A stretch of 64,000 nucleotides of DNA from Coleofasciculus sp040219735 (GTDB lineage Bacteria > Cyanobacteriota > Cyanobacteriia > Cyanobacteriales > Coleofasciculaceae), in assembly GCA_040219735.1 (NCBI GenBank), contig JAVJRX010000036.1; one strand, given 5' to 3'. The translations under genes and the position numbers were made by a program. The notes beneath the pieces were generated by a model. That model did no database searches and was not told where the DNA came from. It worked only from the letters and a program-made list of their open reading frames with translations. The first letter of the stretch is position 1, and each line of letters starts with the position of its first letter. This document shows, piece after piece, positions 16,690 to 25,195 of the stretch.

Positions 16690-16871
16690 GACTATTTTAT
16701 TAAAATTTGGAGGGCATGTATAGCACCGCAGATAATCGGTTTTTGCTACCTCATTTTTGGCAATTAAAAGGTTATAATAGGATTGGATTTATACTCAAAA
16801 ATGGCGCATTTTTTAGGACTATCCAAACATTACGCCTTAAATAATTTGGTTAGAAAACTGTCGCTCGTTTT

Positions 16872-17636
16872 TTAGGAGTAAATCATTTTTCTTGTCATCC
16901 CACCATCAATGACAAAATTCGCACCCGTCATAAATGTGGCTGGGGAAGACGCTAAATAAACGGCGAATGCGGCAATGTCTTCTGGTTTGCCCACTCTACC
17001 CGCTGGATGTTGTTGATGATCCTGGGGGGTTAATTGGAGTTGATGTCTGGTTGAGGGTTTTTGCCATTCGCTGACGTCTATCCATCCCGGACTAATGGAA
17101 TTGACTCGAATATCAGGACCGAGGCTAATTGCGAGGGCATGAGTTAAGGCGACGATTCCGCCTTTAGCCGCCGCATAAGCTTCTGTATTCGGTTCAGACA
17201 TGAATGCACGGGTCGAAGCTATATTAATAATTATGCCTTGGTTTTGCCTGAGATAGGGAACAGTATGTTTGGCACAAAGAAATGCCCCGGTTAGATTAGT
17301 CGCCAGCTTGTGATTCCAATCGTCTAAACTGAGTTCTGTGATTGGGGGATTTTCGGGATTGGCAATTGCCGCATTATTGACCAAGACATCGATTCTGCCC
17401 CATTGGTTGTGGATGGCTTGAATCGCCTGTTTGACGGAATCTTCATTGGAAATATCCGTCTGAATAAATTGAATTGAACCAAGGGGTTGAAACTCGGCGG
17501 CTGTAGCTGTTCCCGCTTCTGGATCAATTTCTGCGATCGCGACGTTCATTCCCTGTTCTAAGAAGGCTTTCGCGATCGCCTTGCCAATCCCTTGTCCGCC
17601 TCCTGTAACAATAGCGACTTTCCGGTGCAAGCTCAT
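16872..17636 (-). CDS. Short-chain dehydrogenase/reductase (SDR)
   Basis: 254 residues, classical SDR length. The cofactor-binding TGGGQGIG (residues 11-18), the acidic residue at the end of beta-2 (AEID), DIS, NNAA and the catalytic S...YxxxK (NIASTR... then YAAAK) are all present, followed by the SPGWI motif. AEID at beta-2 favours NAD(H) over NADP(H). Substrate cannot be told; the family includes glucose 1-dehydrogenase-like and 3-oxoacyl reductase-like enzymes. The stop is 26 bases from the DUF2301 gene behind it on the same strand, so the two may be cotranscribed. Confidence 0.88.
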   Translation of the reverse strand: MSLHRKVAIVTGGGQGIGKAIAKAFLEQGMNVAIAEIDPEAGTATAAEFQPLGSIQFIQTDISNEDSVKQAIQAIHNQWGRIDVLVNNAAIANPENPPITELSLDDWNHKLATNLTGAFLCAKHTVPYLRQNQGIIINIASTRAFMSEPNTEAYAAAKGGIVALTHALAISLGPDIRVNSISPGWIDVSEWQKPSTRHQLQLTPQDHQQHPAGRVGKPEDIAAFAVYLASSPATFMTGANFVIDGGMTRKMIYS

Positions 17637-17662
17637 CGGTTATTATCCCCCTAATCTAATCG

Positions 17663-18322
17663 TTATGAGTGAGCCGCACGTTGTTCTTTAAGATAGGCAA
17701 ACACTGACTTATCGCCAATGTCAGGAGGAATCGGCTGGATTGCCTTACGCACCGCAAAGACCAAAAATAGCACCGTCCAAAGTCCTAAAAGCACCTGTTC
17801 CCCGGTAGCGGGTAACATATTAACTAAATGTCCCAGTAATAAGACGGGTACTAAGGGAGTCAGCAACTTAGTTTCAAAGCGGTTAAAACAAAATGCTTCT
17901 TTGAAATAAATCCCAGTTAACGCCACAAACACAAAACCAATCCCGAAGAGGGTAACGGGTTGGTTATACACGAAAAGGGCAAGGGGTTCGCTACTCTGGA
18001 TGGCGAATACGACAGCCGCAATCGTGCCAATCCCCCAAAACAATTGTAGGAGTCGGTGTAGGGGGGCTAAATAGATATGAATCGTTGCCAGACTCACGCC
18101 TAGCGCCACACAGAATAAGCCATACAGGGGAGTGAGGGCGGTTAAAACGGTGGGATTATCCGGTTCCCATAAGACTAACCCACTAGCGATCGCAAAGCTC
18201 AATGCCGCGATTATCAGGCTACTGCGGTATACAATAACCCCTACGCGATCGCTGTCGGTAATCGTAAATTCGCCAAATTGACCCTGGTAAACCTCAGAGT
18301 CCCATTGTTGCTGTAGTACCAT
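17663..18322 (-). CDS. DUF2301 integral membrane protein
   Basis: 219 residues with about six hydrophobic helices after a soluble N-terminus (VYQGQFGEFTI). Features shared with the cyanobacterial/plastid DUF2301 family are YFKEAFCFNRFE in the middle and the QPIPPDIGDKSVF tail near the C-terminus. The family's function is unknown; the protein is expected in the thylakoid or plasma membrane. It lies upstream of the SDR gene on the same strand. A family A palindrome sits just before the gene (18368-18395). Confidence 0.82.
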   Translation of the reverse strand: MVLQQQWDSEVYQGQFGEFTITDSDRVGVIVYRSSLIIAALSFAIASGLVLWEPDNPTVLTALTPLYGLFCVALGVSLATIHIYLAPLHRLLQLFWGIGTIAAVVFAIQSSEPLALFVYNQPVTLFGIGFVFVALTGIYFKEAFCFNRFETKLLTPLVPVLLLGHLVNMLPATGEQVLLGLWTVLFLVFAVRKAIQPIPPDIGDKSVFAYLKEQRAAHS

Positions 18323-18367
18323 TTTATCTCCTCTCTATACCACGAGGGGGCTGGGAAAGCCCTGACT

Positions 18368-18395
18368 GTAGAGACGTTCCATGCAACGTCTCTAC
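18368..18395. repeat. Family A palindrome
   Basis: gtagagacgttccatgcaacgtctctac: near-perfect inverted repeat with a 4-base non-paired centre. Located between DUF2301 and the SAM hydrolase gene. Confidence 0.8.
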
Positions 18396-18443
18396 ACCAC
18401 ACCTCCCTCATCTCCCAGCCAATACCCTCTGTCTTTATACAAT

Positions 18444-19247
18444 TTAACCTTTGATTTCAGTGGCGACACTCACGTCTACCCTCTTCCCTAAATCTAACTG
18501 CAACTCGGATTGAGCGCTACCGCCATTCACAGCAATTTCTACCCAACCGTGACTCCCAATGAGGGCGATGAGTTCTCCTAGGGGGCGATCGCTATAGGTT
18601 TGACCCCTGGGGATCTGGCGTTGGTTGACGGTGACTGACCAAGTTTTTCCCCTCACGTCAGCGGCGGGAATATTGGTGATCAGGTTCCCGAAATGGTCAA
18701 TATACTGGATAGAACCCGTGATCCCCGTCGCGGTTTTGGTCAGTTCCGGGATCGGCAATTGTACCAGAGTGCTAGGTTCGATGACTGATCCCAACTCGTC
18801 TAAGGGAACACCACTGGCAAGATGTGCGCCAACGGGGGCAAATATATCTCGACCATGGAATGTTTTACTAGGGGTGGGGGTGCGCCAGAAGTCTGGGTTA
18901 GTGAGTTCAACAGCAAAAACAATCGTACTTTTGGTTAAGATACCGCTAAATAATCCATTATCAGGTCCGACTAGGAAAGCATTATCCACTTGTAGCGCGA
19001 TCGCACGGCGCTGGCTGCCTACACCGGGATCAACCACCGCCACATGAATGGTGCGATCGGGAAAATAGGGATAAGCGTTCATCAGATTAAATCGGGCGGC
19101 GGCGATGTTTTGCCGAGGTATCTCGTGGGTGAGATCGATGATCGTCAGGGCTGGGTTAATTTGGGCGATGACGCCTTTCATGACTCCCACGTAGACATCG
19201 TTAATGCCAAAGTCGCTTAATAGGGTGATGATTGGGGTTTGAGACAT
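18444..19247 (-). CDS. S-adenosyl-L-methionine hydrolase (adenosine-forming), DUF62 family
   Basis: 267 residues, typical length of the SAM hydroxide adenosyltransferase/fluorinase-chlorinase fold. Conserved segments: LLSDFGINDVYVGVMKG, DLTHEIPRQNI, VVDPGVGSQRRAI, GPDNGLFSGIL, FHGRDIFAPVGAHLA and YIDHFGNLITNI. The fluorinase-type 21-residue insertion is not evident, so the hydrolytic class is most likely: SAM plus water to adenosine plus methionine. The enzyme is cytoplasmic. No methionine-cycle neighbours. Flanked by a family A repeat downstream and a family C repeat upstream. Confidence 0.9.
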   Translation of the reverse strand: MSQTPIITLLSDFGINDVYVGVMKGVIAQINPALTIIDLTHEIPRQNIAAARFNLMNAYPYFPDRTIHVAVVDPGVGSQRRAIALQVDNAFLVGPDNGLFSGILTKSTIVFAVELTNPDFWRTPTPSKTFHGRDIFAPVGAHLASGVPLDELGSVIEPSTLVQLPIPELTKTATGITGSIQYIDHFGNLITNIPAADVRGKTWSVTVNQRQIPRGQTYSDRPLGELIALIGSHGWVEIAVNGGSAQSELQLDLGKRVDVSVATEIKG

Positions 19248-19274
19248 GATGAATCTAAATGAATTAAGTTAACT

Positions 19275-19323
19275 GGGCGGTTGAAACCACAGCTACACAA
19301 ACAAAACCCGCCTGCGCGGGTTT
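19275..19323 (+). repeat. Family C repeat, left copy
   Basis: gggcggttgaaacc, then cagctacacaaac, then an acccgcctgcgcgggt palindrome. An inverted copy lies at 19858-19906 and a third copy at 38183-38233. The two local copies face each other across the P-loop/WD40 remnant. Confidence 0.8.
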
Positions 19324-19404
19324 CCACACCCCTAGTTTTTCTCTCTTTCCTTGTCAAGCGGACAAAAGTTTCGTTTGGTTCCACGATTTCCTTTTCAACA
19401 GGGC

Positions 19405-19801
19405 TTAAGTTGACACGGATGAAGGCTTGCGCCCGCACATAAGTACCTCATCTATTATTCCTTCCAAGCGCAGGAAATGCACTCGTCCCGATGCTTCCCC
19501 TGCAACAATTGTTATTCCATCGGGCGCAATAGCACAGCAGGTTAACTCACTCTCCCCAATGAAATTAGCAATTACCTCTCGACGTTCCAAATCCCAGATA
19601 GTGAGAATGTGGTCAGATGAACTAGATATCACGCACGTATTTAGCCAGAATCGCACTTTTACCGATACCGGGTTCGCCTTCAATAATAAAATAACCGCTA
19701 GGCTGACTGGTCAGAAATTCCTCTATCGCCTGAAACACAAATTCACGCCCAACAAACCCGGCTGTCTTCTCCTCAATTAATGATTGAAAGGAGTGACGCA
19801 C
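19405..19801 (-). pseudogene. Remnant of a P-loop (NACHT/AAA)–WD40 gene with internal deletion
   Basis: The minus strand from GTG 19801 reads VRHSFQSLIEEKTAGFVGRE..., then a P-loop GEPGIGKSA and AKYVRDI, ending at a TAG near 19631. In another frame, starting just before that stop, a WD40 blade appears (ISSSSDHILTIWDLE, GESELTCCAIAPDG, GRVHFLRLEG), running to 19405. Intact cyanobacterial STAND proteins have this P-loop at the N-terminal part and WD40 blades at the C-terminus, more than a thousand residues apart. Nearly the whole middle is therefore missing and the frame is broken. Family C inverted repeats flank the remnant. Confidence 0.75.
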
Positions 19802-19857
19802 AGGATATCAAGGTTTATAAATCTTGCCCACCCTACATAAAATCAACTTAATCAAAG

Positions 19858-19906
19858 AACCCGCGCAGGCGGGTGCAAGTTTGTGTAGCTGCGGTTTCTA
19901 ACCGCC
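19858..19906 (-). repeat. Family C repeat, right copy (inverted)
   Basis: Reverse complement of the 19275-19323 repeat: acccgcgcaggcgggt, then gtttgtgtagctg, then ggtttctaaccgcc. Together the two copies form an inverted pair about 630 bp across. Confidence 0.8.
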
Positions 19907-19967
19907 AAGCTTTTCCCGATACGTTGGGTTTCGTTCCTCAACCCAACCTACTCTCGTTGACATGCAC

Positions 19968-22900
19968 TCACTCCAGCGCCTGCTTCACCCGTTGATACTC
20001 TGTAATTGCCAAAGAAACCAACTGTTCTGCTTCACCTATTGTACCCGCCCGTCCCAATGCTTCTAATTGTTGACAAAGCTGGGCAAGATTCTGCACTCCT
20101 AATGCCTGACTGCTGGACTTGAGACTGTGAGCTGTATGATACAGTAAATCAGCATCTCCTTGCTTAAGGGCATCGTGAATGGAGTCTAATAATTCCGGCG
20201 CTTCTTGTAAGTAACAATTAATCACTTCGCTAAGTTCATCCCCTGCCATTTCTTGCAAGTTTTCCATCACGTCTGGATCAATAACAGGCTGTTCCGTCGG
20301 CTGTTCTGTTGTCGGCGGTTGACATTGACTCAATGCCTGTTTTAAAACATCAACATGAATCGGTTTACTCATATAGTCATCCATACCCGCCGCTAAACAG
20401 GCTTCGCGATCGCCTTGCATCGCATTAGCTGTCATGGCAATAATCCGGGGACGCGAAAATACGGGAAATTCTTGACAAATCTGCTGGGTTGCGGTTAATC
20501 CATCCATTTCTGGCATCTGTACATCCATGAGTACCACATTGTAGGGTTGACGGCGCAACGCTTGTAAGACTTCTAACCCATTGGCAACAATATCTGCTCG
20601 ATATCCTAATCGCTTCAGCATATTAATCGCCACTTTTTGGTTCACCACATTGTCTTCTGCTAAGAGAATTTTCAAGGGAAATTTTTGGGCAAAAGTGGGG
20701 TCATATTTGGATGAATGGGAACGAGTTTTCCGGGGTGAATGTTCCTCCTGCGTCAGAATATTGACTAAGATATTGTACAACTGAGACTGTTTAATCGGTT
20801 TATGTAAATATCCCGCGATCGCAGGGCTTGAATTTGTTAACTGGGTGTCAGGCTGTGTCTCGACTTGCCCGATCAATCCCAGCATGACTATGGGTAAGTT
20901 TTGGCAATGGGGATGCTGACGAATTTGGGTGATTAAACTCCAATTTTCCATCTGGAGAATCTGGGATGCCAAAATCGCTATATCAAAGCGTTTTCTCTGT
21001 TGTAACCAGGCTAAGGCTTCTGTTGTCGAGGCGGTAGCTTCTACTTGTATGCCAAAGGATTTGGCTTGTTCGGTCAACATTTGCCGAGTCGCCGCATTAT
21101 CTTCTACAATCAACAGACGTTTATCACTCAATACTTGCTGAGAATTATCGGTTTCTGAATCTGAGGAAACTGGAGTCGCGATCGCGGTGAAATAAAAGGT
21201 CGAACCTACACACTCTTGACTTTCTACCCACATTCTGCCTCCCATCAGTTCACTCAGTCGCTTGCTAATCGCTAGTCCTAATCCTGTACCGCCATATTGA
21301 CGAGTGGTTGACGCATCAAGTTGGCTAAAGGGTTTAAATAGTCGATCAATATGTGTTTTGGAAATGCCAATTCCTGTGTCACGCACCGCAAATTGTAAAC
21401 CGATTTGATCATCCGACATTTCGACAGTAGGGGTTACTGAAATCACCACCTCTCCAGTTTCAGTAAACTTAACCGCATTACTGACTAAATTCACTAAAAT
21501 TTGGCGCAATCGCGTCACATCTCCCCTAATCATCTCAGGCGTTTGAGCGTCCATTAAATAGGCTAACTCAATCCCTTTCTCTCTTGCCTTAGACGATAGC
21601 AGATCTAAAGACTCCTCAATACAAGAACGTAAATTAAACGGATGTTCCTCTAAGTCTAGATTGCCTGACTCAATTTTAGAGAAATCCAAAATATCATTAA
21701 TAATCGTCAGTAAGGCATCACTACTATTGCGGATAATATCCACAAATTCTCCCTGCTGGGCGGTTAATTGCGTATCCAGTAGTAAGCTAGTCATGCCAAT
21801 TACCGCATTCATTGGTGTGCGGATTTCGTGACTCATCATTGCCAGAAAATCACTCTTAGTGCGGTTTGCTGTTTCTGCTTCTTCTTTCGCAACTTTGAGT
21901 TGTTCTTGGGCAATTTTTTTATCGGTAATATCAGTAATAGTGCCGACTATACGGTAGGGATTGCCGTCGCGATCGCGAATACATCTGCCCTTCGCCGCAA
22001 TCCACAGATAATGCCCATCTCGATGTTTGAGCCGATGGATATTTTCATAAATCTGGGTTTCTCCAGCTAAATGATAATTGATATCTTCTACTACCTGCTG
22101 GAAATCGTCAGGATGAACCTGATCAGACCAGCTTGATAGGCGGTTTGGCAAGGGCTTCTCCTCATAGCCAAGAATTCGCATCCAAACAGGGGAATAATAC
22201 ACCTCATTGGTCAAGACATCCCAGTCCCAAATCCCGTCATTTGTACCCGAAACTGCCAGTTCATAGCGTTCTTCGCGTTCCCGCAATAAGGATTCTATCC
22301 GTTTACGTTCTTTAATTTCAACTGCCAGTTCACTGTTAATCGCTGAGAGTTTTTGGGTTCGTTCTTGTACCCGTTGTTCTAAGGTTTCTTTTGCCTGTTT
22401 AATTTCCTGGAATTTTTGAGTCAGTACCGATGCCATTAATTTAAAGTTGCTAACCAGGGAATGAATTTCCCGGACTCGGCTTTGAGACCAATCAATAGAG
22501 ACAGTGCTATCCAGCAGTTTTTGCGGTAAATTAGTTGTTACCTGTGCCAACTTGTATAGAGGTTTAACTAAGCGATGGCTTAATAATACGGCAACCAGCA
22601 ATGCTAAGACAGTAATCAGTAGCATTGTTGCCAGGTTTTGCAGGTAGAGTACTTCTAAATTATCAATGTAAGGGGCAGTCGGAATTTTAAGAATTAACGT
22701 CCAAGGAAGATAGGGTTCAAGTGAGATTTCTTGAACATGAAAGGAATTTCGCCAACGCACCATGATTGGTGTACCGGGTGCTTTAGGTAACCACTGAAAA
22801 ATATCAGCATCAAGGGGACGAATTTCACCGCCTTGACGCGGATTAAACGATTCCATGATACGGGTATTAAACTGGGTACTGGCAATCAGGCGATTTTGAC

Positions 22901-24074
22901 GATCAACCAGCGCTATCTGTAATCCTCGTTCTTGGATATTCAGCGTCAAGAATTCCTGAATTTGGCTTAAATCTAGGGAAGCATAGGCAATACCACGAAA
23001 TCGATTATTAACAATGACTGGCACACTTAAACCCACATGAGGTATCGGATCAGTATCATCAATATGTACATCAGAGAGAACAGGCTGTAAACGAGTGGCG
23101 GTTTCCTCTAGTAAGGAGTATGGAGCAATATTTAACCCGATAATTGATTCTCCCGCTTCATTCAATCGGGGCTGAGCGGCAATTATTGTTCCCTTAGCAT
23201 CGGTGACATAACTTTTAATAAAATCAGAGAAACTCCGCTTGAGCAATTCAGTACTTTGCTGTAAATATTCCGAAGGTTGTTCTGGAGATTGAGCCGCAAT
23301 CTCAGCTAGTTCCTCGACTCCATGTAAATGTTGCTGATACCAGAAATTCAGGTTAGCTACAAGGGATGCAGATGTGGCGTTGAGTTCGGTACGAATTTCT
23401 GATTCAATATTGTTGAGGATTTCCCGTCCGTTTAAAATGGTTAAAATTAAGACCGGGAATAATACAAAAGAAACGAAGAGATTGAAAATTGTTTGCTGAA
23501 GCGAAAGTCGCTTGGATCTGTGTCGAATATTTAACCACTTTTGTAATGGCAAGTTTGTGACAATTAGCGTTGTAATTAAAGCATTAAAGATACCATTTAC
23601 CGATTGCTTAAATATAATCAGCCAGGTTTGGGTCGCCGGAACATTTAAAACCCCACCATAAAATAGCCCGACTAGAGGCATACCCATTAGCACCCAATAG
23701 ATGCCAGCTAGGAGCAGCATGTTTTCTGTTTTGCGGTGCAACAGCAAGCTAATAAACAGGGCTTCCCCGGTTAAAATAATAATGGCGTAGGGATGTCCCC
23801 AAAGAGTGTAGGTGTAACTGCTGGCAATCAGGGCGGCTAAAGTTCCCCAAAATACGCCATAAAAATACACCACCATTAAGACAGCGATACTGCCAAATAA
23901 AAAGTCCACCCCAAAAAATAGGGATAGACTGAAATAGTTGCCTAAATATCCAGCTCCAATCAGTACGATGAGTAAGAGGTTAACGCGCTTAAACAGGGAG
24001 AAAAATCCTTTGATAAAATGAAAAGGGAATTTCATAGATGAGAGAGCGTTGGCTGGTTTTCTGGAGCTAGACAT
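19968..24074 (-). CDS. Large hybrid sensor kinase: membrane domain, Cache, HAMP, PAS, HisKA, HATPase, REC, REC, HPt
   Basis: 1368 residues. An N-terminal block of about five to six membrane helices (residues 30-185) is followed by another helix near 205, a large extracytoplasmic Cache-like sensor (about 225-460) and a second helix with HAMP (about 465-540). Then come a coiled coil, PAS/PAC (SGTNDGIWDWDVLT...), HisKA with H749 (MMSHEIRTPMNAVIGM) and HATPase_c (NLVSNAVKFTE, DTGIGI, GTGLGLAI). Receiver 1 lacks the phospho-acceptor (ILASQILQMENW). Receiver 2 is intact (NVVLMDVQMPEMDGL). The HPt histidine is in YHTAHSLKSSS. A full phosphorelay within one chain is likely; the ligand is unknown. Probable pseudo-receiver 1 is regulatory. 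Confidence 0.93.
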   Translation of the reverse strand: MSSSRKPANALSSMKFPFHFIKGFFSLFKRVNLLLIVLIGAGYLGNYFSLSLFFGVDFLFGSIAVLMVVYFYGVFWGTLAALIASSYTYTLWGHPYAIIILTGEALFISLLLHRKTENMLLLAGIYWVLMGMPLVGLFYGGVLNVPATQTWLIIFKQSVNGIFNALITTLIVTNLPLQKWLNIRHRSKRLSLQQTIFNLFVSFVLFPVLILTILNGREILNNIESEIRTELNATSASLVANLNFWYQQHLHGVEELAEIAAQSPEQPSEYLQQSTELLKRSFSDFIKSYVTDAKGTIIAAQPRLNEAGESIIGLNIAPYSLLEETATRLQPVLSDVHIDDTDPIPHVGLSVPVIVNNRFRGIAYASLDLSQIQEFLTLNIQERGLQIALVDRQNRLIASTQFNTRIMESFNPRQGGEIRPLDADIFQWLPKAPGTPIMVRWRNSFHVQEISLEPYLPWTLILKIPTAPYIDNLEVLYLQNLATMLLITVLALLVAVLLSHRLVKPLYKLAQVTTNLPQKLLDSTVSIDWSQSRVREIHSLVSNFKLMASVLTQKFQEIKQAKETLEQRVQERTQKLSAINSELAVEIKERKRIESLLREREERYELAVSGTNDGIWDWDVLTNEVYYSPVWMRILGYEEKPLPNRLSSWSDQVHPDDFQQVVEDINYHLAGETQIYENIHRLKHRDGHYLWIAAKGRCIRDRDGNPYRIVGTITDITDKKIAQEQLKVAKEEAETANRTKSDFLAMMSHEIRTPMNAVIGMTSLLLDTQLTAQQGEFVDIIRNSSDALLTIINDILDFSKIESGNLDLEEHPFNLRSCIEESLDLLSSKAREKGIELAYLMDAQTPEMIRGDVTRLRQILVNLVSNAVKFTETGEVVISVTPTVEMSDDQIGLQFAVRDTGIGISKTHIDRLFKPFSQLDASTTRQYGGTGLGLAISKRLSELMGGRMWVESQECVGSTFYFTAIATPVSSDSETDNSQQVLSDKRLLIVEDNAATRQMLTEQAKSFGIQVEATASTTEALAWLQQRKRFDIAILASQILQMENWSLITQIRQHPHCQNLPIVMLGLIGQVETQPDTQLTNSSPAIAGYLHKPIKQSQLYNILVNILTQEEHSPRKTRSHSSKYDPTFAQKFPLKILLAEDNVVNQKVAINMLKRLGYRADIVANGLEVLQALRRQPYNVVLMDVQMPEMDGLTATQQICQEFPVFSRPRIIAMTANAMQGDREACLAAGMDDYMSKPIHVDVLKQALSQCQPPTTEQPTEQPVIDPDVMENLQEMAGDELSEVINCYLQEAPELLDSIHDALKQGDADLLYHTAHSLKSSSQALGVQNLAQLCQQLEALGRAGTIGEAEQLVSLAITEYQRVKQALE

Positions 24075-24628
24075 GGCAGAATGATCACCGACAGATCATT
24101 ATCTGAGTTGAACTAATCCACCTTAGATCTAGCTTAGACTCAGATCTTGCATCTGTCGCTTTCTTTGCACAGTATTGGGCAGCCTATCACCTTTGTAGTG
24201 GCTCGGCACAGCTAAAAAGGCGCTACCTGTAGGGGTAAGAGAGTCTAGTGTCCTTACTATATGTGGCATTTGTGCGTAAATTCTGCAGATTTTACAGTTA
24301 AATTGGGCGCACGGCTTGCGCCAGTGTCAAGGGTTCACCAACGGTTTCGGGCAAAGGTGGTGATTGTTGGGATTATTGGGATTATTAGGATTATCACGGT
24401 TGTAGGGGCGAGTCGCTGCACAAATGTTCGGTGTGAGAATTAACCTATATCGACTCGCCCCTGTCTAAATGCGGTGTTAGATAATTCCCGATACCTGATG
24501 CAGAACGACCCGATAAAATTAAGGGCTGGGTGGTATTAATTCTGTGCGGCGGTTCGCCCCTACGGTGTTTACTTTTAATTACTGATACTATTCCGGGAAG
24601 GTTATGGAATGCCTCATTTTGGCAATAT
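24075..24628. other. Gene-free gap with repeats
   Basis: Contains tandem ggattatt-type octamers (about 24369-24396), a variant family B element (24402-24464, arms gtaggggcgagtcg/cgactcgcccct), and a further half-arm (cggttcgcccctac, about 24551-24564). No gene seen. The 24075-24260 part should hold the promoter of the large sensor kinase. Confidence 0.6.
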
Positions 24629-25021
24629 CTAAGGCGCAACGGCAATACATTCAATTTCAACTAAAACGTCTTTGGGAAGTCGGGAAACTTCGACACAAGC
24701 GCGGGCGGGGGCGGATGCTTCGTCAAAATAGCGAGCATAAACTTGATTCATTGCCGCAAAATTATTCATATCAGAAAGAAATACTGTGGTTTTGGCGATA
24801 TCTTGCATCTGAACACCAGCCGCTTCCAGAATCGCGGCTAAATTTGCCATCGCCTGTTCCGTCTGCTTGGCAATATCGTTTGCTCCAATAATTTCACCGG
24901 TTTTGGGGTCAAGGGGAATTTGACCGGCGACAAAAATCAGTTCTCCTCTCGCCGCGATCGCTTGATTATAAGGACCGACAGGTGCAGGGGCGTTGGTTGT
25001 GCGGATAATTTTTCGGCTCAT
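24629..25021 (-). CDS. ridA: RidA/YjgF-family enamine/imine deaminase
   Basis: 130 residues from the ATG at 25021. Family motifs: APVGPYNQAI near the N-terminus, VAGQIPLDP, the central AAILEAAG and the catalytic arginine in ARACVEVSRLP, followed by DVLVEIECIAV. The role is hydrolysis of reactive 2-aminoacrylate-type enamines from PLP enzymes, as a cytoplasmic trimer. An upstream in-frame ATG (25036) lies within an aatgaca heptamer repeat and is probably not used. Gene stands alone between repeat-rich gaps. Confidence 0.93.
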   Translation of the reverse strand: MSRKIIRTTNAPAPVGPYNQAIAARGELIFVAGQIPLDPKTGEIIGANDIAKQTEQAMANLAAILEAAGVQMQDIAKTTVFLSDMNNFAAMNQVYARYFDEASAPARACVEVSRLPKDVLVEIECIAVAP

Positions 25022-25195
25022 GGGTTGATTCGTCATTTGTCATTTGTCATTTGTCATTAAACTCAAAAACGTTGTCCAAACTGGCTTGGTCAATCCTTGT
25101 TCCTTTTAGGGCAAGGTTGGTGAATGTTCTTGTAAAGTAGTCTCAGCATAATTTAGCACGTTGGCAATCGCTCTCTCGCTTGTGCCGTATTTAAG

